64,000 nucleotides of DNA from an uncultured Nitrosomonadales bacterium (GTDB lineage: Bacteria > Pseudomonadota > Gammaproteobacteria > Burkholderiales > Gallionellaceae): contig CAIWRI010000078.1 of assembly GCA_903915035.1 (NCBI GenBank), positions 1 through 64,000 of the forward strand, given 5' to 3'. Within the stretch, counting starts at the first letter, position 1, and each line of letters opens with the position of its first letter. The notes under the pieces were generated by a model. The model made no database searches, had not been told where the DNA came from, and saw only the letters and a list, made by a program, of their open reading frames with translations. A program made the translations under genes and the position numbers. Below, one piece after another: positions 47,308-56,565 of the stretch.

Positions 47308-48899
47308 CCCGAAAAGGGAAGCGCTTCGGCCAGTTTACCAGGAGCCGTATTGTCTTCCGCGTGTTTGCGATATTCGGCACGCTGCTGCTGGCCACGACAA
47401 TAATATATGGCCTGCTCATTATTCCACTGCAGAAAGAATCATTGCGCAAAATTCTGTATTCGCAAGCCGCCAGCGTGTCACGTTCCATCATTCAGGCCTG
47501 TACGGATGCCTTGCTGACCGGCGACTCGGGATTTATTGTCGCACACATGTTGCAGGTCGTGACCAATAACGACAGCATCCAGTCTATCATTCTCGCGCCC
47601 AAACAGGGGGTTGCACTGGCTATCACATCAAAAGGCTGGCGCGCACTCGAAATGAATGATTTTCGTCCTGCGGATTTTGAACGCGAATCTTACGGCCTGC
47701 ACCTTGACCCGGACGGCACCTCATTCTATCGCTACATTACACCCATACTGTTCAGCGGCGTAAGCTGGGGCGCGCTGCAGATCAACTTCAATACACGGGA
47801 ATACGATGTCAACATCAGCCAGATGTATCGCCAGATGCTCTATATATCACTGATCTCATTACTGTCTATTTTACCCATAGGGTACTTCTTTGCGCTCTGG
47901 GTAACACGGCCGATTTCCATCCTCAGCGAGGCAGCGGCGCGTGTGAGTAACGGCGACCTTAGTGCGCATGTTGAAACGGGCCGGGATGATGAGATCGGCC
48001 AGCTCGCGCTCAACTTCAACCAGATGGTCGATGCGCTGCAACTAAACCGGAATATACTGGAAAGCTATAATCAGGAACTTGAATTCACGGTAGCGGCACG
48101 CACCCGCGATCTGGATGAGTTGAATAAAACGCTGGACCGGCGTGTGCATGATGAAATTAATAAACGAAAGCTGCAGGAAGCGTTGCTCATACAGCAATCA
48201 CGGCTTGCGGCAATGGGTGAGATGATCGGTGCCATCGCGCATCAGTGGCGACAGCCGTTGAATGCCCTCAGTCTGGTATTACAGAATATACACATGCAGC
48301 ATCAGGCGGGGATTTTGACTGAAGATTCGATGCTGCGCATGGAGGAAAAAGCGGCGCGACTGGTGGCGCGTATGTCAGCCACCATAGACGATTTCAGGAA
48401 CTTTTTTAAACCTTCCTCGCATCCGAAACCATTTGATTTGGAAAAATCTGTCCAGTCCGCTGTCGACATCATGGATGGCTTGTTCAATAAATACAATATT
48501 CAGGTGGTGATGGAATTTGATGAAAGTATAGAAGTGTTCGGCAATGCAAGTGAGTTCGCGCAGGTTGTGCTTAATCTGCTCTCCAACGCAAAAGATGCGC
48601 TGCTCGACTCAAAACAGCTCAATTCTCACATCATTCTGCGGATGACGCGCAGAGCTGAGCGCATTCACATCGACGTTGAAGACAACGGTGGCGGCATTCC
48701 CGCAGCCATCGTGGAAAACATCTTCAATCCTTATTTCACCACGAAAGAAGAAGGGAAAGGCAGCGGCATAGGCCTTTATATGTCGAAAATGATCGTGGAA
48801 GGCAATCTGCACGGACATCTGAGCGTAATAAACACGGCAACAGGTGCCTGCTTTACTATCGATTTGCCGTCCACCCGCCTGCCCAAGGGGAACGCCTAA
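47304..48899 (+). CDS. Membrane sensor histidine kinase
   Basis: 531 residues, ATG 47304 overlapping the binding-protein stop. Two membrane helices (about 18-40 and 175-200) flank a periplasmic sensor region, then HAMP (about 200-255), coiled coil, a HisKA-type dimerisation domain with phospho-His in GAIAHQWRQPLNALSLVLQN, and the ATPase domain with N-box VVLNLLSNAKDAL, G1 VEDNGGGIP and G2 GKGSGIGLYMS. The natural regulator in the operon is the HD-GYP receiver protein. 48900-49136 after it holds no gene. Confidence 0.9.
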   Translation: MTRKGKRFGQFTRSRIVFRVFAIFGTLLLATTIIYGLLIIPLQKESLRKILYSQAASVSRSIIQACTDALLTGDSGFIVAHMLQVVTNNDSIQSIILAPKQGVALAITSKGWRALEMNDFRPADFERESYGLHLDPDGTSFYRYITPILFSGVSWGALQINFNTREYDVNISQMYRQMLYISLISLLSILPIGYFFALWVTRPISILSEAAARVSNGDLSAHVETGRDDEIGQLALNFNQMVDALQLNRNILESYNQELEFTVAARTRDLDELNKTLDRRVHDEINKRKLQEALLIQQSRLAAMGEMIGAIAHQWRQPLNALSLVLQNIHMQHQAGILTEDSMLRMEEKAARLVARMSATIDDFRNFFKPSSHPKPFDLEKSVQSAVDIMDGLFNKYNIQVVMEFDESIEVFGNASEFAQVVLNLLSNAKDALLDSKQLNSHIILRMTRRAERIHIDVEDNGGGIPAAIVENIFNPYFTTKEEGKGSGIGLYMSKMIVEGNLHGHLSVINTATGACFTIDLPSTRLPKGNA

Positions 48900-49136
48900 T
48901 TGGTTTTTTAGATTCAAGGAGGAAATAATTATCATCGCTAACAGACAGCGATCTTAAGATTGATAGCAGAATGCCACGAAACTCACCTGGCGTGTATTTT
49001 CATCTCGACAATCCGGACTATTTCTGAAAACCTCAACCCGACAAAACAGCGAACCTTTTTCAATTAAGCCAGCCTGCCCTTGTCCGGCCTGGCTAAATGC
49101 TATAATCTGCATCACATAAAAAAGACTGTATTGATC

Positions 49137-49580
49137 ATGTTCATCACCCGCCGCCTCGAATTTGATGCAGGACATCGCATCCCTAATCACAACAGCCAAT
49201 GCAGGCATCTGCACGGTCACCGCTATGCACTGGAAATTACCCTGTCGGGCGAGATCATCGAACCCGATGGCCTGTCTGAGCAAGGCATGGTCATGGATTT
49301 TTCCGATGTCAAACGCATTGCGCAGGAAAAAATCGTCAATCTATGGGATCACGCTTTCCTGGTGTATCGCGGCGACAAACAGGTATGCGAGTTTCTGGCC
49401 GGCATGCCTGACCATAAAACCGTCATCTTTGACGTGGTGCCGACCGCAGAAAATCTGGCTCAGGCAGCCTTCAATATTCTTAATCCTGCCTATCACGACA
49501 GTTATGGCAATCACCTGCGGCTTGAACGTATTCGTTTGTTTGAAACCCCGAATAACTGGGCGGATTGCGTGCGCAGTTAG
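49137..49580 (+). CDS. queD: 6-carboxy-tetrahydropterin synthase
   Basis: 147 residues from ATG 49137; the tracked start 57 bp earlier covers the likely promoter (TATAAT at 49101). Zinc ligands and catalytic Cys appear in FDAGHRIPNHNSQCRHLHGHRY; WDHAFLVY and PTAENLAQAAFNIL follow. QueD makes the carboxy-tetrahydropterin precursor of queuosine and other deazapurines. Length is slightly above the common 120 residues. A stand-alone gene ahead of tRNA-Ser; whether it serves queuosine synthesis or DNA deazaguanine modification cannot be read from context, and queuosine is the default. Confidence 0.92.
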   Translation: MFITRRLEFDAGHRIPNHNSQCRHLHGHRYALEITLSGEIIEPDGLSEQGMVMDFSDVKRIAQEKIVNLWDHAFLVYRGDKQVCEFLAGMPDHKTVIFDVVPTAENLAQAAFNILNPAYHDSYGNHLRLERIRLFETPNNWADCVRS

Positions 49581-49669
49581 TTTTTTGATAAATTGCTGGA
49601 CAGAAAGCGCGGTTTAAGTCAGAATACGCGCCTTCGAGAAATTGGCTTATGTCAGTTCTACGCGAGAAT

Positions 49670-49759
49670 GGAAGTGTGGCCGAGCGGTTTAAGGCACTAG
49701 TCTTGAAAACTAGCGAGGATGAGAGTCCTCCGTGAGTTCGAATCTCACCGCTTCCGCCA
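49670..49759 (+). tRNA. tRNA-Ser (anticodon UGA)
   Basis: The acceptor GGAAGTG pairs with CGCTTCC (one G-T), discriminator G and encoded CCA. The anticodon stem CTAGT/ACTAG encloses the loop CTTGAAA with anticodon TGA. A long variable arm (GAGGATGAGAGTCCTC region) marks a class II serine tRNA, and the T-arm reads GTGAGTTCGAATCTCAC. 90 nt including CCA. The BREX locus starts about 220 bp downstream, so the 3' end of this tRNA could be an island attachment site. Confidence 0.95.
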
Positions 49760-49976
49760 TAATGCGCTCGAAAAATCCTGTTTTTAATTATTAAAATTCA
49801 ACTCAGTTAACACTCTGCAAGCAATCAGCTTGACCTAATTTCCTTCCTGCACCAAGATGTAAACTCGATCGTTTTTTACCCTGCCTGATTAAAGACGGCA
49901 AAGGTGTTAAAGAAGGTGTATGCCTACCGTTACACCCCCATCCTAATACTGCTTCGTCCAGCAAATACCGAAATTG

Positions 49977-52007
49977 CTATTCCACACCCAGCGCCTTGAA
50001 CACTGCATCCACGGGATCTGAGTAAAAACTGGTCTGGAATTTTGCAAACAGTTCGCCGGGTACGGTTGGAATATCGGTCACGCTCGACATCGGCAGCAAG
50101 ATACGTTTAGCACCGGCATCAAATGCCACCTGCAAACTTTCTGCCAGGCTGCGTGCCTGTGTAATGGTACCGCCCAGACTCATATCGCCCATCACAACCA
50201 TTTGGCTTTGCATCGATTTGCCCAGTGTTGCCGAACACAGTGCAATGAAGTTGGCGAGCGTCAATGTTTCTGGCGCGCCGGAATTTTGCAACTCGACCAA
50301 ATGTAGATGGTAATCATGGTCTCCGGGCTTGATCGCCCCGCTCACCCGTGACGCATGCGCTTTGAAATAGTCGAACGCCACACGCGATGGCTCTCGGGAA
50401 TGATTGCCGGAAATTGACAGCTTGCCATTGCCGGCGATAGACTGAATTTCCAGTCGATACACACCCGGCATACCATTGACACCGATACTGATGGTGTGCA
50501 ATGTCCCCGGGTTGGGTCTGCCGTCCGGAATCAGCGAACCACCGCCCTGTTCCGGAACCGATATAAAGCGTTCCTGCCCGTCTTCCAGATCAATGTAGCT
50601 GAAATGAACATCGTAAAACTCCATACCGCCGATTTTCTTGAGCTGTTCTTTTATCCGGCGACGTGTTTCAAGCGCATATTCCAGCGCACGGCGCACGCTC
50701 TCCTTGTCGTAAATACCATGAGGACAAGTTAATTTGAGCAGACCGGACACGGTACGACGCACCGCAATCGTATCGCGCTGATTCAGGTTATTACCTAGCT
50801 TGAACCACTTGTCGATGGCATCGGCAAAACTGCGCTTACGCATCTCGCGCATCCATTCCGCCAGATAGTCCACGATCATGCCGTACTGGTTAGTGAAAAA
50901 TTCCGGACGCATTTTGGGGATTTCCCAGCCGGGTACATAGGCATGAAACCGGTCAAAGAAGGCCGAATCAATCATCGCAGTCGGGAACGGTTCCAGCAGA
51001 TGACTGGTTTTAACCATCTGTTCAACTGACTGATTGATGTTACCGACGAACACCATGGACGCGCTGGCATTAATTGATTCACGCCCGCGCGAGAATGAGC
51101 CGCTAGCCATGTAGTCCTTCATGATCTGAATGCCGTCTTGTTCCTTAAAGTTGATACCCGCCACTTCATCGAACGCGACCACATCCCATAAGCCGACCAG
51201 ACCGATCTTGCGCGAACCCATGTTGTAGAACAGATTGGCGACCGTGGTTTGCCCGCCGGACACCAGAATACTGTTCGGGCTGATTTCCTTGTAGATATGA
51301 CTTTTACCGGTGCCACGCGGACCTAACTCACACAGATTGTAGTTGTTTTCCACCAGCGGAATCATGCGTGCCAGTAAATGCCATTTCACCCGCTGAGTAA
51401 AACAGGTAGGCTCCATTCCGGTTGAACGGAGCAGTCCGTCTATCCATTGTTCCCCGGTAAAGCCTTTACGTGCTTCGAACAACGCCTCCATATCCATGTT
51501 AGGCATTTGAATCGGCTTCAAATCCGATATCGAAAACGGTGACCCCTTCTGATTCTCCTCGAAATGATAGCGAATCGTCACGATGCACCAGATTCCGCCG
51601 ACCAGCAGCTTCTCAAAATTGCGCACATCCGAATCAGGAATCTCCGCATCCCGTATCGACAGGTTGGATAGCATCGCCTCGTAGGTATCGCGCTTCTCGT
51701 TCAGCTTGACCGTCACCTTGTCGATGACCTTATAGCTGCCACTCTCGCGGATCTTCGACTTTATCTTCTCCGCTTCATCCGGACGAACGTAGTTTTCCGC
51801 CAGCACCCGCTTCACATTGGTCAAACCTGCCTCGATGGTCGCCGGATCATCGGATGCACAATACATGCCGAGTAAATATTCCAGCACATAGACAGGCACA
51901 TTTGCGCCTTCCTTGATAAGCTTGGTCAGATCCTTGCGGACCACCTTGCCGGGTAGAAATTCGTTCAAAAGCGCATCAAGGCTTTTTTCCTGATTCGAAT
52001 CTATCAT
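49977..52007 (-). CDS. brxL: BREX Lon-like protein BrxL
   Basis: 676 residues, the typical BrxL size, ATG at 52007 with TTAGGAACGG upstream. N-terminal BrxL region (LLNEFLPGKVVRKDLTKLIKEG), an AAA core with Walker A LGPRGTGKSHIYKE (about residue 228) and FDEVAGINFKEQDG, and a Lon-like C-terminal domain (MGDMSLGGTITQARSL, GAKRILLPMSSVTDIP). BrxL is an essential component of type 1 BREX and assembles as rings on DNA. Last gene of the locus, 9 bp after pglZ. The 217 bp between its stop and the tRNA hold nothing recognisable. Confidence 0.95.
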   Translation of the reverse strand: MIDSNQEKSLDALLNEFLPGKVVRKDLTKLIKEGANVPVYVLEYLLGMYCASDDPATIEAGLTNVKRVLAENYVRPDEAEKIKSKIRESGSYKVIDKVTVKLNEKRDTYEAMLSNLSIRDAEIPDSDVRNFEKLLVGGIWCIVTIRYHFEENQKGSPFSISDLKPIQMPNMDMEALFEARKGFTGEQWIDGLLRSTGMEPTCFTQRVKWHLLARMIPLVENNYNLCELGPRGTGKSHIYKEISPNSILVSGGQTTVANLFYNMGSRKIGLVGLWDVVAFDEVAGINFKEQDGIQIMKDYMASGSFSRGRESINASASMVFVGNINQSVEQMVKTSHLLEPFPTAMIDSAFFDRFHAYVPGWEIPKMRPEFFTNQYGMIVDYLAEWMREMRKRSFADAIDKWFKLGNNLNQRDTIAVRRTVSGLLKLTCPHGIYDKESVRRALEYALETRRRIKEQLKKIGGMEFYDVHFSYIDLEDGQERFISVPEQGGGSLIPDGRPNPGTLHTISIGVNGMPGVYRLEIQSIAGNGKLSISGNHSREPSRVAFDYFKAHASRVSGAIKPGDHDYHLHLVELQNSGAPETLTLANFIALCSATLGKSMQSQMVVMGDMSLGGTITQARSLAESLQVAFDAGAKRILLPMSSVTDIPTVPGELFAKFQTSFYSDPVDAVFKALGVE

Positions 52008-52016
52008 CGTCCGTTC

Positions 52017-54620
52017 CTAAAAATCATTTGAAAACGCCAGATCCACGCGCAGCGGCAGGCGCATCACTTCCACCTTGGTTTGCACATCACGCGCTATCAG
52101 GAAATAATCTTTGTTGCGGTCATAGCTTCCCGATCTCACGGTCAGAATCACGGTGCGTTTACGGCTATCCATCAAATCCGAATCGCTATCAAAGGTCAGC
52201 GATTGCTCGTCACTGATAAATTCCTCGCCATCGCGCAGAGAAATCTGCACCATGCGTGGCAGTATGCGTGCTGAAACAGCCTCATCCTGAATAAACTCGA
52301 ATCGTTGCCGGTTAGTCACCACTTTAATCGACGCACCTAGGATACTGAAGTTTACGAAGCGCGTCTTTGCCTTATCCGATTCACTGGCACGCAAGGTAAT
52401 CACCGGCACAACCACTTCCTGCGGCATCGCACTACCATGCACAAATCGCGCACCACCGGCAAAATGAAAACGTGCAGCCCCCTTGGGCAACCAGAAGTCC
52501 ATACTGCCGTCGCCGGGCTCAGTGCCCGCCGTGACCGATGTGTTTCCACACCAGGCTTTACTGTTCACGCCAATACCTTGACCTATCAAATAGCGTTTTT
52601 TAGCTTTCAATATGCCAGCAGGCTTTTCATCCAGCGTCGATTTATCTGCAACTTCTAGCGCCGACTCCTGATACATAAAGCCGTGATCTGCCGTCAGTAA
52701 AACAACCGAACCATTCAGGCTGTTGATGATGAAAGTAGCCAGCCTTCCCAACTCCTCCAGCGCATCATTAACCGCTGCAAAGGTCTTGGTCTCCGATGCC
52801 TGCTTATCACCGATCATGTCAATCAGGTCGTGGTAGATATACACCAGTTGCTGGTCACGAACGAATTCACGCCCCTTGTCTTTACCCAGTGCCAGCAAAT
52901 CTTCGGCTTTAATCGCCACGCCGCCATATTTCTCAAGATGAGCATTACGTTGTTCGCTGGTCGAAACGATAACGCCATCTGCACTTAAATCGCAATTGCC
53001 ATTCAGTTTATATGCCAGCTTGTTATGAGGCAGCAGCGATGCCATACCCAACGCAGTGTAACTTGGCAGCACGCCGAGCATGGCCGACAAGGAAGCCTTC
53101 AGACGGTTGCGGCTATTGATGATTCGCGTCAACTCTTCGGCGGCCTCGTAACGGAATGCGTCCGAAATCACAACGAACACCCGCTTTGCGCCACCGTCCA
53201 GCACGGGTTTAACATGCTTTACATAGAAGTCAGGCTGATTGATTAGCTCTTCAACTTTCCACTTTCCTAACAGACCATTTTCACCTTCCAGCACTTTGCA
53301 CCATGCGGATGTCAGTTGCGGAATAAACCAGCCGGAATAAGCACTTTCAATCCGTTCAATCAATTCGTGCAGCACAGCCCAGCCCATCGGTTCAACAGCG
53401 GAAGCAGCAAAATTGAACTGACGATACAGTTGGTCAAAACGAAAAAGTTCAGTTTGATACGCCGTCAATCCTTCGGTTGCATTGGCAAAACTGAATCCTG
53501 CCTCATGTGCGGCCTTTAGTTCAAAGAAGCCGTGTGCCGCTTCCAGCGCATCATAGCTCGCAGCCAGTGCGCGGGTAATATCGTTATCCTGAGCCAGCAG
53601 GCGATTAGCCCAATGACCATCGCGGCGGCGCGCCATCAACGAGCGTACTACATTCGATTCAGCGCCCGAGGCGGCGATAATTTGATCCTTGATATGCTTG
53701 ATGATGCGCTGCTCAACCACCGCGAAGGTCATCACATCAGAGAGTGCCGCGCCTGACAGACTACCCAGCATCCCGGCAATATCCAATTCTTTGGCTATCT
53801 GCTCAGACAAGGCGTTATAGCTGGCAAAATGCGCCATATCTGAACGCCACCGGGCAACGAATACCGCTGCATTCGCTGTTTTATTGGGCAAAACGAAATG
53901 AGCGAGTTGACCGGGGCAATTGCCGGACAATGAGCGTGTAAAATCCGTCACCAGCAAGTGAATCAATAAGTCCGGCAATGAAGGCGTGGATTGGACGTAG
54001 CCAAACTCACACTCGATATTTGACCAGAGGGCCAATTCCAGCTCATTACCCTGAATCTCCAACCATGGCCGGGACTCAATATTCAAGTCAGCCATGCCTT
54101 CCACCACCAACCCTGAAAACAAACGAAGCAATATCGCTGTCAGTTCAGGTTGATCCGCACGCGCCAGCACCGCCAGCATCTTGCGGTCGATATCTTCTGC
54201 CGTATCGGTTGGCACGACCAGTCGCTTGAGTTTCTCAACACGATCTTTAGCGCGCAGAAATTTGGCACGCAGCTTCAAATGCGCTCGCAATGTTTGCGAT
54301 GTCAACCCCAAGTCTTCCAGCAGAATGGATGCGGCATCGGCACTGAACGATTTGCTGCGCAGGCGAATGTCCAGCAGCCAATCTTTGGTGAGTTCAGGTT
54401 CCGGCTTATTGCTGTAGAGCAGCCATTTTTGCTTTGGTGCGTGTTCGATATCCAGCTTAACTTTGAGCGCAGGAAGATTATCAGTGCGCACTACCTGTAC
54501 GCCAGGCAATGGAAGGCTATCTACGACAGATGAAAATTCGGCATCGACATCGTGCCAAAACACCACGGCGTTATTAGCATACAGTGCAGAAAGGGAGTCT
54601 ACGATTCGTTGAGTGCTCAA
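52017..54620 (-). CDS. pglZ: BREX phosphatase-like protein PglZ (type A)
   Basis: 867 residues from a TTG start at 54620 (AGAGG upstream; no nearby in-frame ATG). Alkaline-phosphatase-superfamily core with metal-site motifs VFVVISDAFRYEAAEEL (about residue 480) and LLTADHGFMYQESAL (about 645). PglZ-A is a core BREX component of uncertain catalytic role. It is separated from the upstream TOPRIM gene by 105 bp carrying a 27-bp palindrome, the only sizeable gap in the visible locus, so pglZ-brxL may have its own control. Confidence 0.95.
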   Translation of the reverse strand: MSTQRIVDSLSALYANNAVVFWHDVDAEFSSVVDSLPLPGVQVVRTDNLPALKVKLDIEHAPKQKWLLYSNKPEPELTKDWLLDIRLRSKSFSADAASILLEDLGLTSQTLRAHLKLRAKFLRAKDRVEKLKRLVVPTDTAEDIDRKMLAVLARADQPELTAILLRLFSGLVVEGMADLNIESRPWLEIQGNELELALWSNIECEFGYVQSTPSLPDLLIHLLVTDFTRSLSGNCPGQLAHFVLPNKTANAAVFVARWRSDMAHFASYNALSEQIAKELDIAGMLGSLSGAALSDVMTFAVVEQRIIKHIKDQIIAASGAESNVVRSLMARRRDGHWANRLLAQDNDITRALAASYDALEAAHGFFELKAAHEAGFSFANATEGLTAYQTELFRFDQLYRQFNFAASAVEPMGWAVLHELIERIESAYSGWFIPQLTSAWCKVLEGENGLLGKWKVEELINQPDFYVKHVKPVLDGGAKRVFVVISDAFRYEAAEELTRIINSRNRLKASLSAMLGVLPSYTALGMASLLPHNKLAYKLNGNCDLSADGVIVSTSEQRNAHLEKYGGVAIKAEDLLALGKDKGREFVRDQQLVYIYHDLIDMIGDKQASETKTFAAVNDALEELGRLATFIINSLNGSVVLLTADHGFMYQESALEVADKSTLDEKPAGILKAKKRYLIGQGIGVNSKAWCGNTSVTAGTEPGDGSMDFWLPKGAARFHFAGGARFVHGSAMPQEVVVPVITLRASESDKAKTRFVNFSILGASIKVVTNRQRFEFIQDEAVSARILPRMVQISLRDGEEFISDEQSLTFDSDSDLMDSRKRTVILTVRSGSYDRNKDYFLIARDVQTKVEVMRLPLRVDLAFSNDF

Positions 54621-54663
54621 TCAGGTAACCTCTTGTTAAATTAGTAAAACAGCTTGTTACACT

Positions 54664-54690
54664 ATTTGTGCAAGCAGTGCTTGCACAAAT
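54664..54690. promoter_or_regulatory. 27-bp perfect palindrome upstream of pglZ (candidate operator)
   Basis: Arms ATTTGTGCAAGCA and TGCTTGCACAAAT surround a single central G. It lies 43 bp upstream of the pglZ start and 35 bp after the TOPRIM gene stop. On the minus strand no T-run follows, so a dimeric regulator site is more likely than a terminator; some BREX loci are repressed by WYL/HTH regulators. No regulator gene is in the visible part of the locus. Confidence 0.6.
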
Positions 54691-54725
54691 TGCTATTCAT
54701 CTGTTTTTATTGTTGCTACCAGAAC

Positions 54726-55304
54726 TTAAGAGCCAACCAATTTGATAAATTCATCATGAAACAGCTTCACGCTTGGGCAAGCTGGATGTTCAGCAGCACT
54801 GGCAATCGTAAAGCCATAATGTTTGCACATTTTTTTTGCGAATCCCGGCTTGTTACTACCCGGGCCACGTCTTTCTTTCTCTTTAGCTAGTTCCTTCAAT
54901 CGGTCCCAGGGCATCCCGACAGTATCTTCTGGCAAGTCTTCCTGCACATCCGGTAGTTTCAGCCACGATTGCAAAGCTTTACTATCCGCCAGAAACCAAG
55001 CTTCAATGGCCTTCACAGCAACAAAAATGAGATTGGTATGTTCCGTGCCAATGCGTTCCGTCACCACTGCAACACTTGATGCATTTTCAAGGTCAGTCAA
55101 AATCACAATATGATCCGGGCTTGAACGCTTTAGTTGTATTACCATCGGAATAATATTCTGTGGTAAAAGATTACCACCTCCTTTAGCATCAATCACGGGC
55201 GAGCAAATTTCGATGCCTTGGCTTTTGGCCCAGCTTTGAAAAGCGGGAGATTCCACTACAATTTTTTCAGTGTCACCCTCCACGATAAAACCTACTTTTA
55301 CCAT
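54726..55304 (-). CDS. TOPRIM-like partner protein of module 1
   Basis: 192 residues, ATG 55304 overlapping the stop of the ATPase gene upstream. The opening VKVGFIVEGDTEKIVVES gives a TOPRIM-type Glu; HIVILTDLENA supplies the Asp strand; VKAIEAWFLAD follows, as in DUF4276-like proteins. Small TOPRIM proteins paired with an ABC-type ATPase are the split form of OLD nucleases. A third acidic ligand is not obvious, so nuclease activity is likely but unproven. Family assignment (DUF4276-like) is tentative. Last gene before the pglZ gap. Confidence 0.65.
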   Translation of the reverse strand: MVKVGFIVEGDTEKIVVESPAFQSWAKSQGIEICSPVIDAKGGGNLLPQNIIPMVIQLKRSSPDHIVILTDLENASSVAVVTERIGTEHTNLIFVAVKAIEAWFLADSKALQSWLKLPDVQEDLPEDTVGMPWDRLKELAKEKERRGPGSNKPGFAKKMCKHYGFTIASAAEHPACPSVKLFHDEFIKLVGS

Positions 55305-56410
55305 GGCAAACCACCATCAAAGAAGTTCATCAGCCAAGCAGTATCAAGGTTTAAATTACCAAGATCACCACTATGCTGTGCGGCATTTTTAACCACTGTC
55401 TTACCATCCTCTTTATTGACCAACCAAAGCTCCTCTTTGGTGGAAGCTCGAACCAAAGACTCGCTGTGCGTTGTCACTAATACAGGATGCTCTGAGCTGG
55501 CATTATCCCGCATCAACCGTACAAGTTCCGCAATGGCCTTCGGATGAATACCACGCTCAGGCTCTTCAATCAGCGTCAACCCATATCCCTTGGCACGACT
55601 TAGCACAGCAGCCATGATGCACAGCGCATAGATTGTTCCATCTGAAATCAAATTTGCCGGAAAATGTGCCTTTGTACCCTCCTCCTTAAACTTGATGATT
55701 GTTCTTCCATCCAAGCGTTGCTGTTCTGTGCCAACACTTTCCATTCCGGGAACCAGCAACTCCATCCAATCTATAATTTCAGAACGGATTTCCGTATTTT
55801 TTTCCAATGCAGCCAGGATGGTCGCCACATTATGACCAAACGGACTCAATTCACTACCATCGGTACTTGAAGCATCCGGTTCCTTTGCGCCCAAGGGATC
55901 GAACCTAAATACGCGAATATTGATCAAGTATTGGTAAAGTGCTGACTGGGGTAATAACATCAAGCCTGACATTTCCGAAGGAAAGTTCGGTACTTGGACC
56001 AAGTTTCCATCAACCGCTTGCACCTGAGGAGGCTCTCCTTTCTTTCTAAGTAATACGGGTTTGCCATCAATTAACAACTTTTCCTCAAGCGATGGCATGG
56101 TATCCATCTCATGAACCTTCAAGGTGTAGTCAATACGTTCATCCGTCATGCTCGCAACAATAGAAAACTCAAATGTGCGGGCGTTATTCCCCCGGAGTTT
56201 GTAGCAGTGCAACTGAGGATATCCATTAAACTTACGTATGGCTGCACTTGCTCCAGATTGAATAACTAGACTAACGAAGGCTAGTGAATCCGCTAAATTA
56301 CTTTTTCCAGCCCCATTGGGGCCAGCCAGAACGCTATATGGTGAAAGTTGCGCAAGGGATAAATTGGCGATACTTTTAAAACCGCTGATCTTGATCTGCT
56401 TAATTTTCAT
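55298..56410 (-). CDS. AAA/ABC-type ATPase of module 1 (OLD-like)
   Basis: 370 residues, ATG 56410 overlapping the stop of a short pglX-tail ORF (ATGA). Walker A LAGPNGAGKSNLADSL (about residue 30), signature-like region LISDGTIYALCIMAAVL, Walker B LTLIEEPERGIHP and switch LVTTHSESLVRAS: an SMC/RecF-like ATPase of the AAA_21 or AAA_15 type. It forms a pair with the TOPRIM protein overlapping its 3' end. In the OLD, Gabija and PARIS families such ATPases sense phage products and control the nuclease. Inserted in a BREX operon between pglX and pglZ. Confidence 0.8.
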   Translation of the reverse strand: MKIKQIKISGFKSIANLSLAQLSPYSVLAGPNGAGKSNLADSLAFVSLVIQSGASAAIRKFNGYPQLHCYKLRGNNARTFEFSIVASMTDERIDYTLKVHEMDTMPSLEEKLLIDGKPVLLRKKGEPPQVQAVDGNLVQVPNFPSEMSGLMLLPQSALYQYLINIRVFRFDPLGAKEPDASSTDGSELSPFGHNVATILAALEKNTEIRSEIIDWMELLVPGMESVGTEQQRLDGRTIIKFKEEGTKAHFPANLISDGTIYALCIMAAVLSRAKGYGLTLIEEPERGIHPKAIAELVRLMRDNASSEHPVLVTTHSESLVRASTKEELWLVNKEDGKTVVKNAAQHSGDLGNLNLDTAWLMNFFDGGLPW

Positions 56411-56565
56411 TCTTCTTCCTTTCCGCCCGTCACCGCTTTTACATCAGATAATAAGTCGCCAAACTTGCCGTAATTTACCTTAACGCCATCGTCCAGATCC
56501 AGTTGGATGCGCATGTCGGCATAGTGACGGAGCTGTTCGTCGAAGTTGGTCTGTGATTGACTCAT
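56407..56565 (-). CDS. Small protein copying the PglX C-terminus (copy 3)
   Basis: 52 residues, ATG 56565 overlapping the stop of the DUF4435-like gene (ATGA), and its own TGA overlaps the next ATPase start (ATGA). After eight unique residues (MSQSQTNF), the sequence DEQLRHYADMRIQ through to SDVKAVTGG is identical to the end of PglX except for one K to Q change, then ends KEEE instead of SSDD. Overlaps on both sides argue that it is translated. It may be a relic of cassette insertion at the pglX 3' end, a coupling device for the ATPase, or a small protein binding the partner of the PglX tail. Confidence 0.65.
   Translation of the reverse strand: MSQSQTNFDEQLRHYADMRIQLDLDDGVKVNYGKFGDLLSDVKAVTGGKEEE
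56422..56538 (-). repeat. pglX 3'-end repeat, copy 3
   Basis: 117-bp segment encoding the 39-residue PglX tail core with one amino-acid change. Differences from the pglX copy are few and mostly at third codon positions. Confidence 0.85.

Noticed and set aside
49080-49136. Upstream extension of queD in the ORF track
   Set aside because: Covers a likely -10 box (TATAAT) and adds residues not typical of QueD; ATG 49137 fits the family start.
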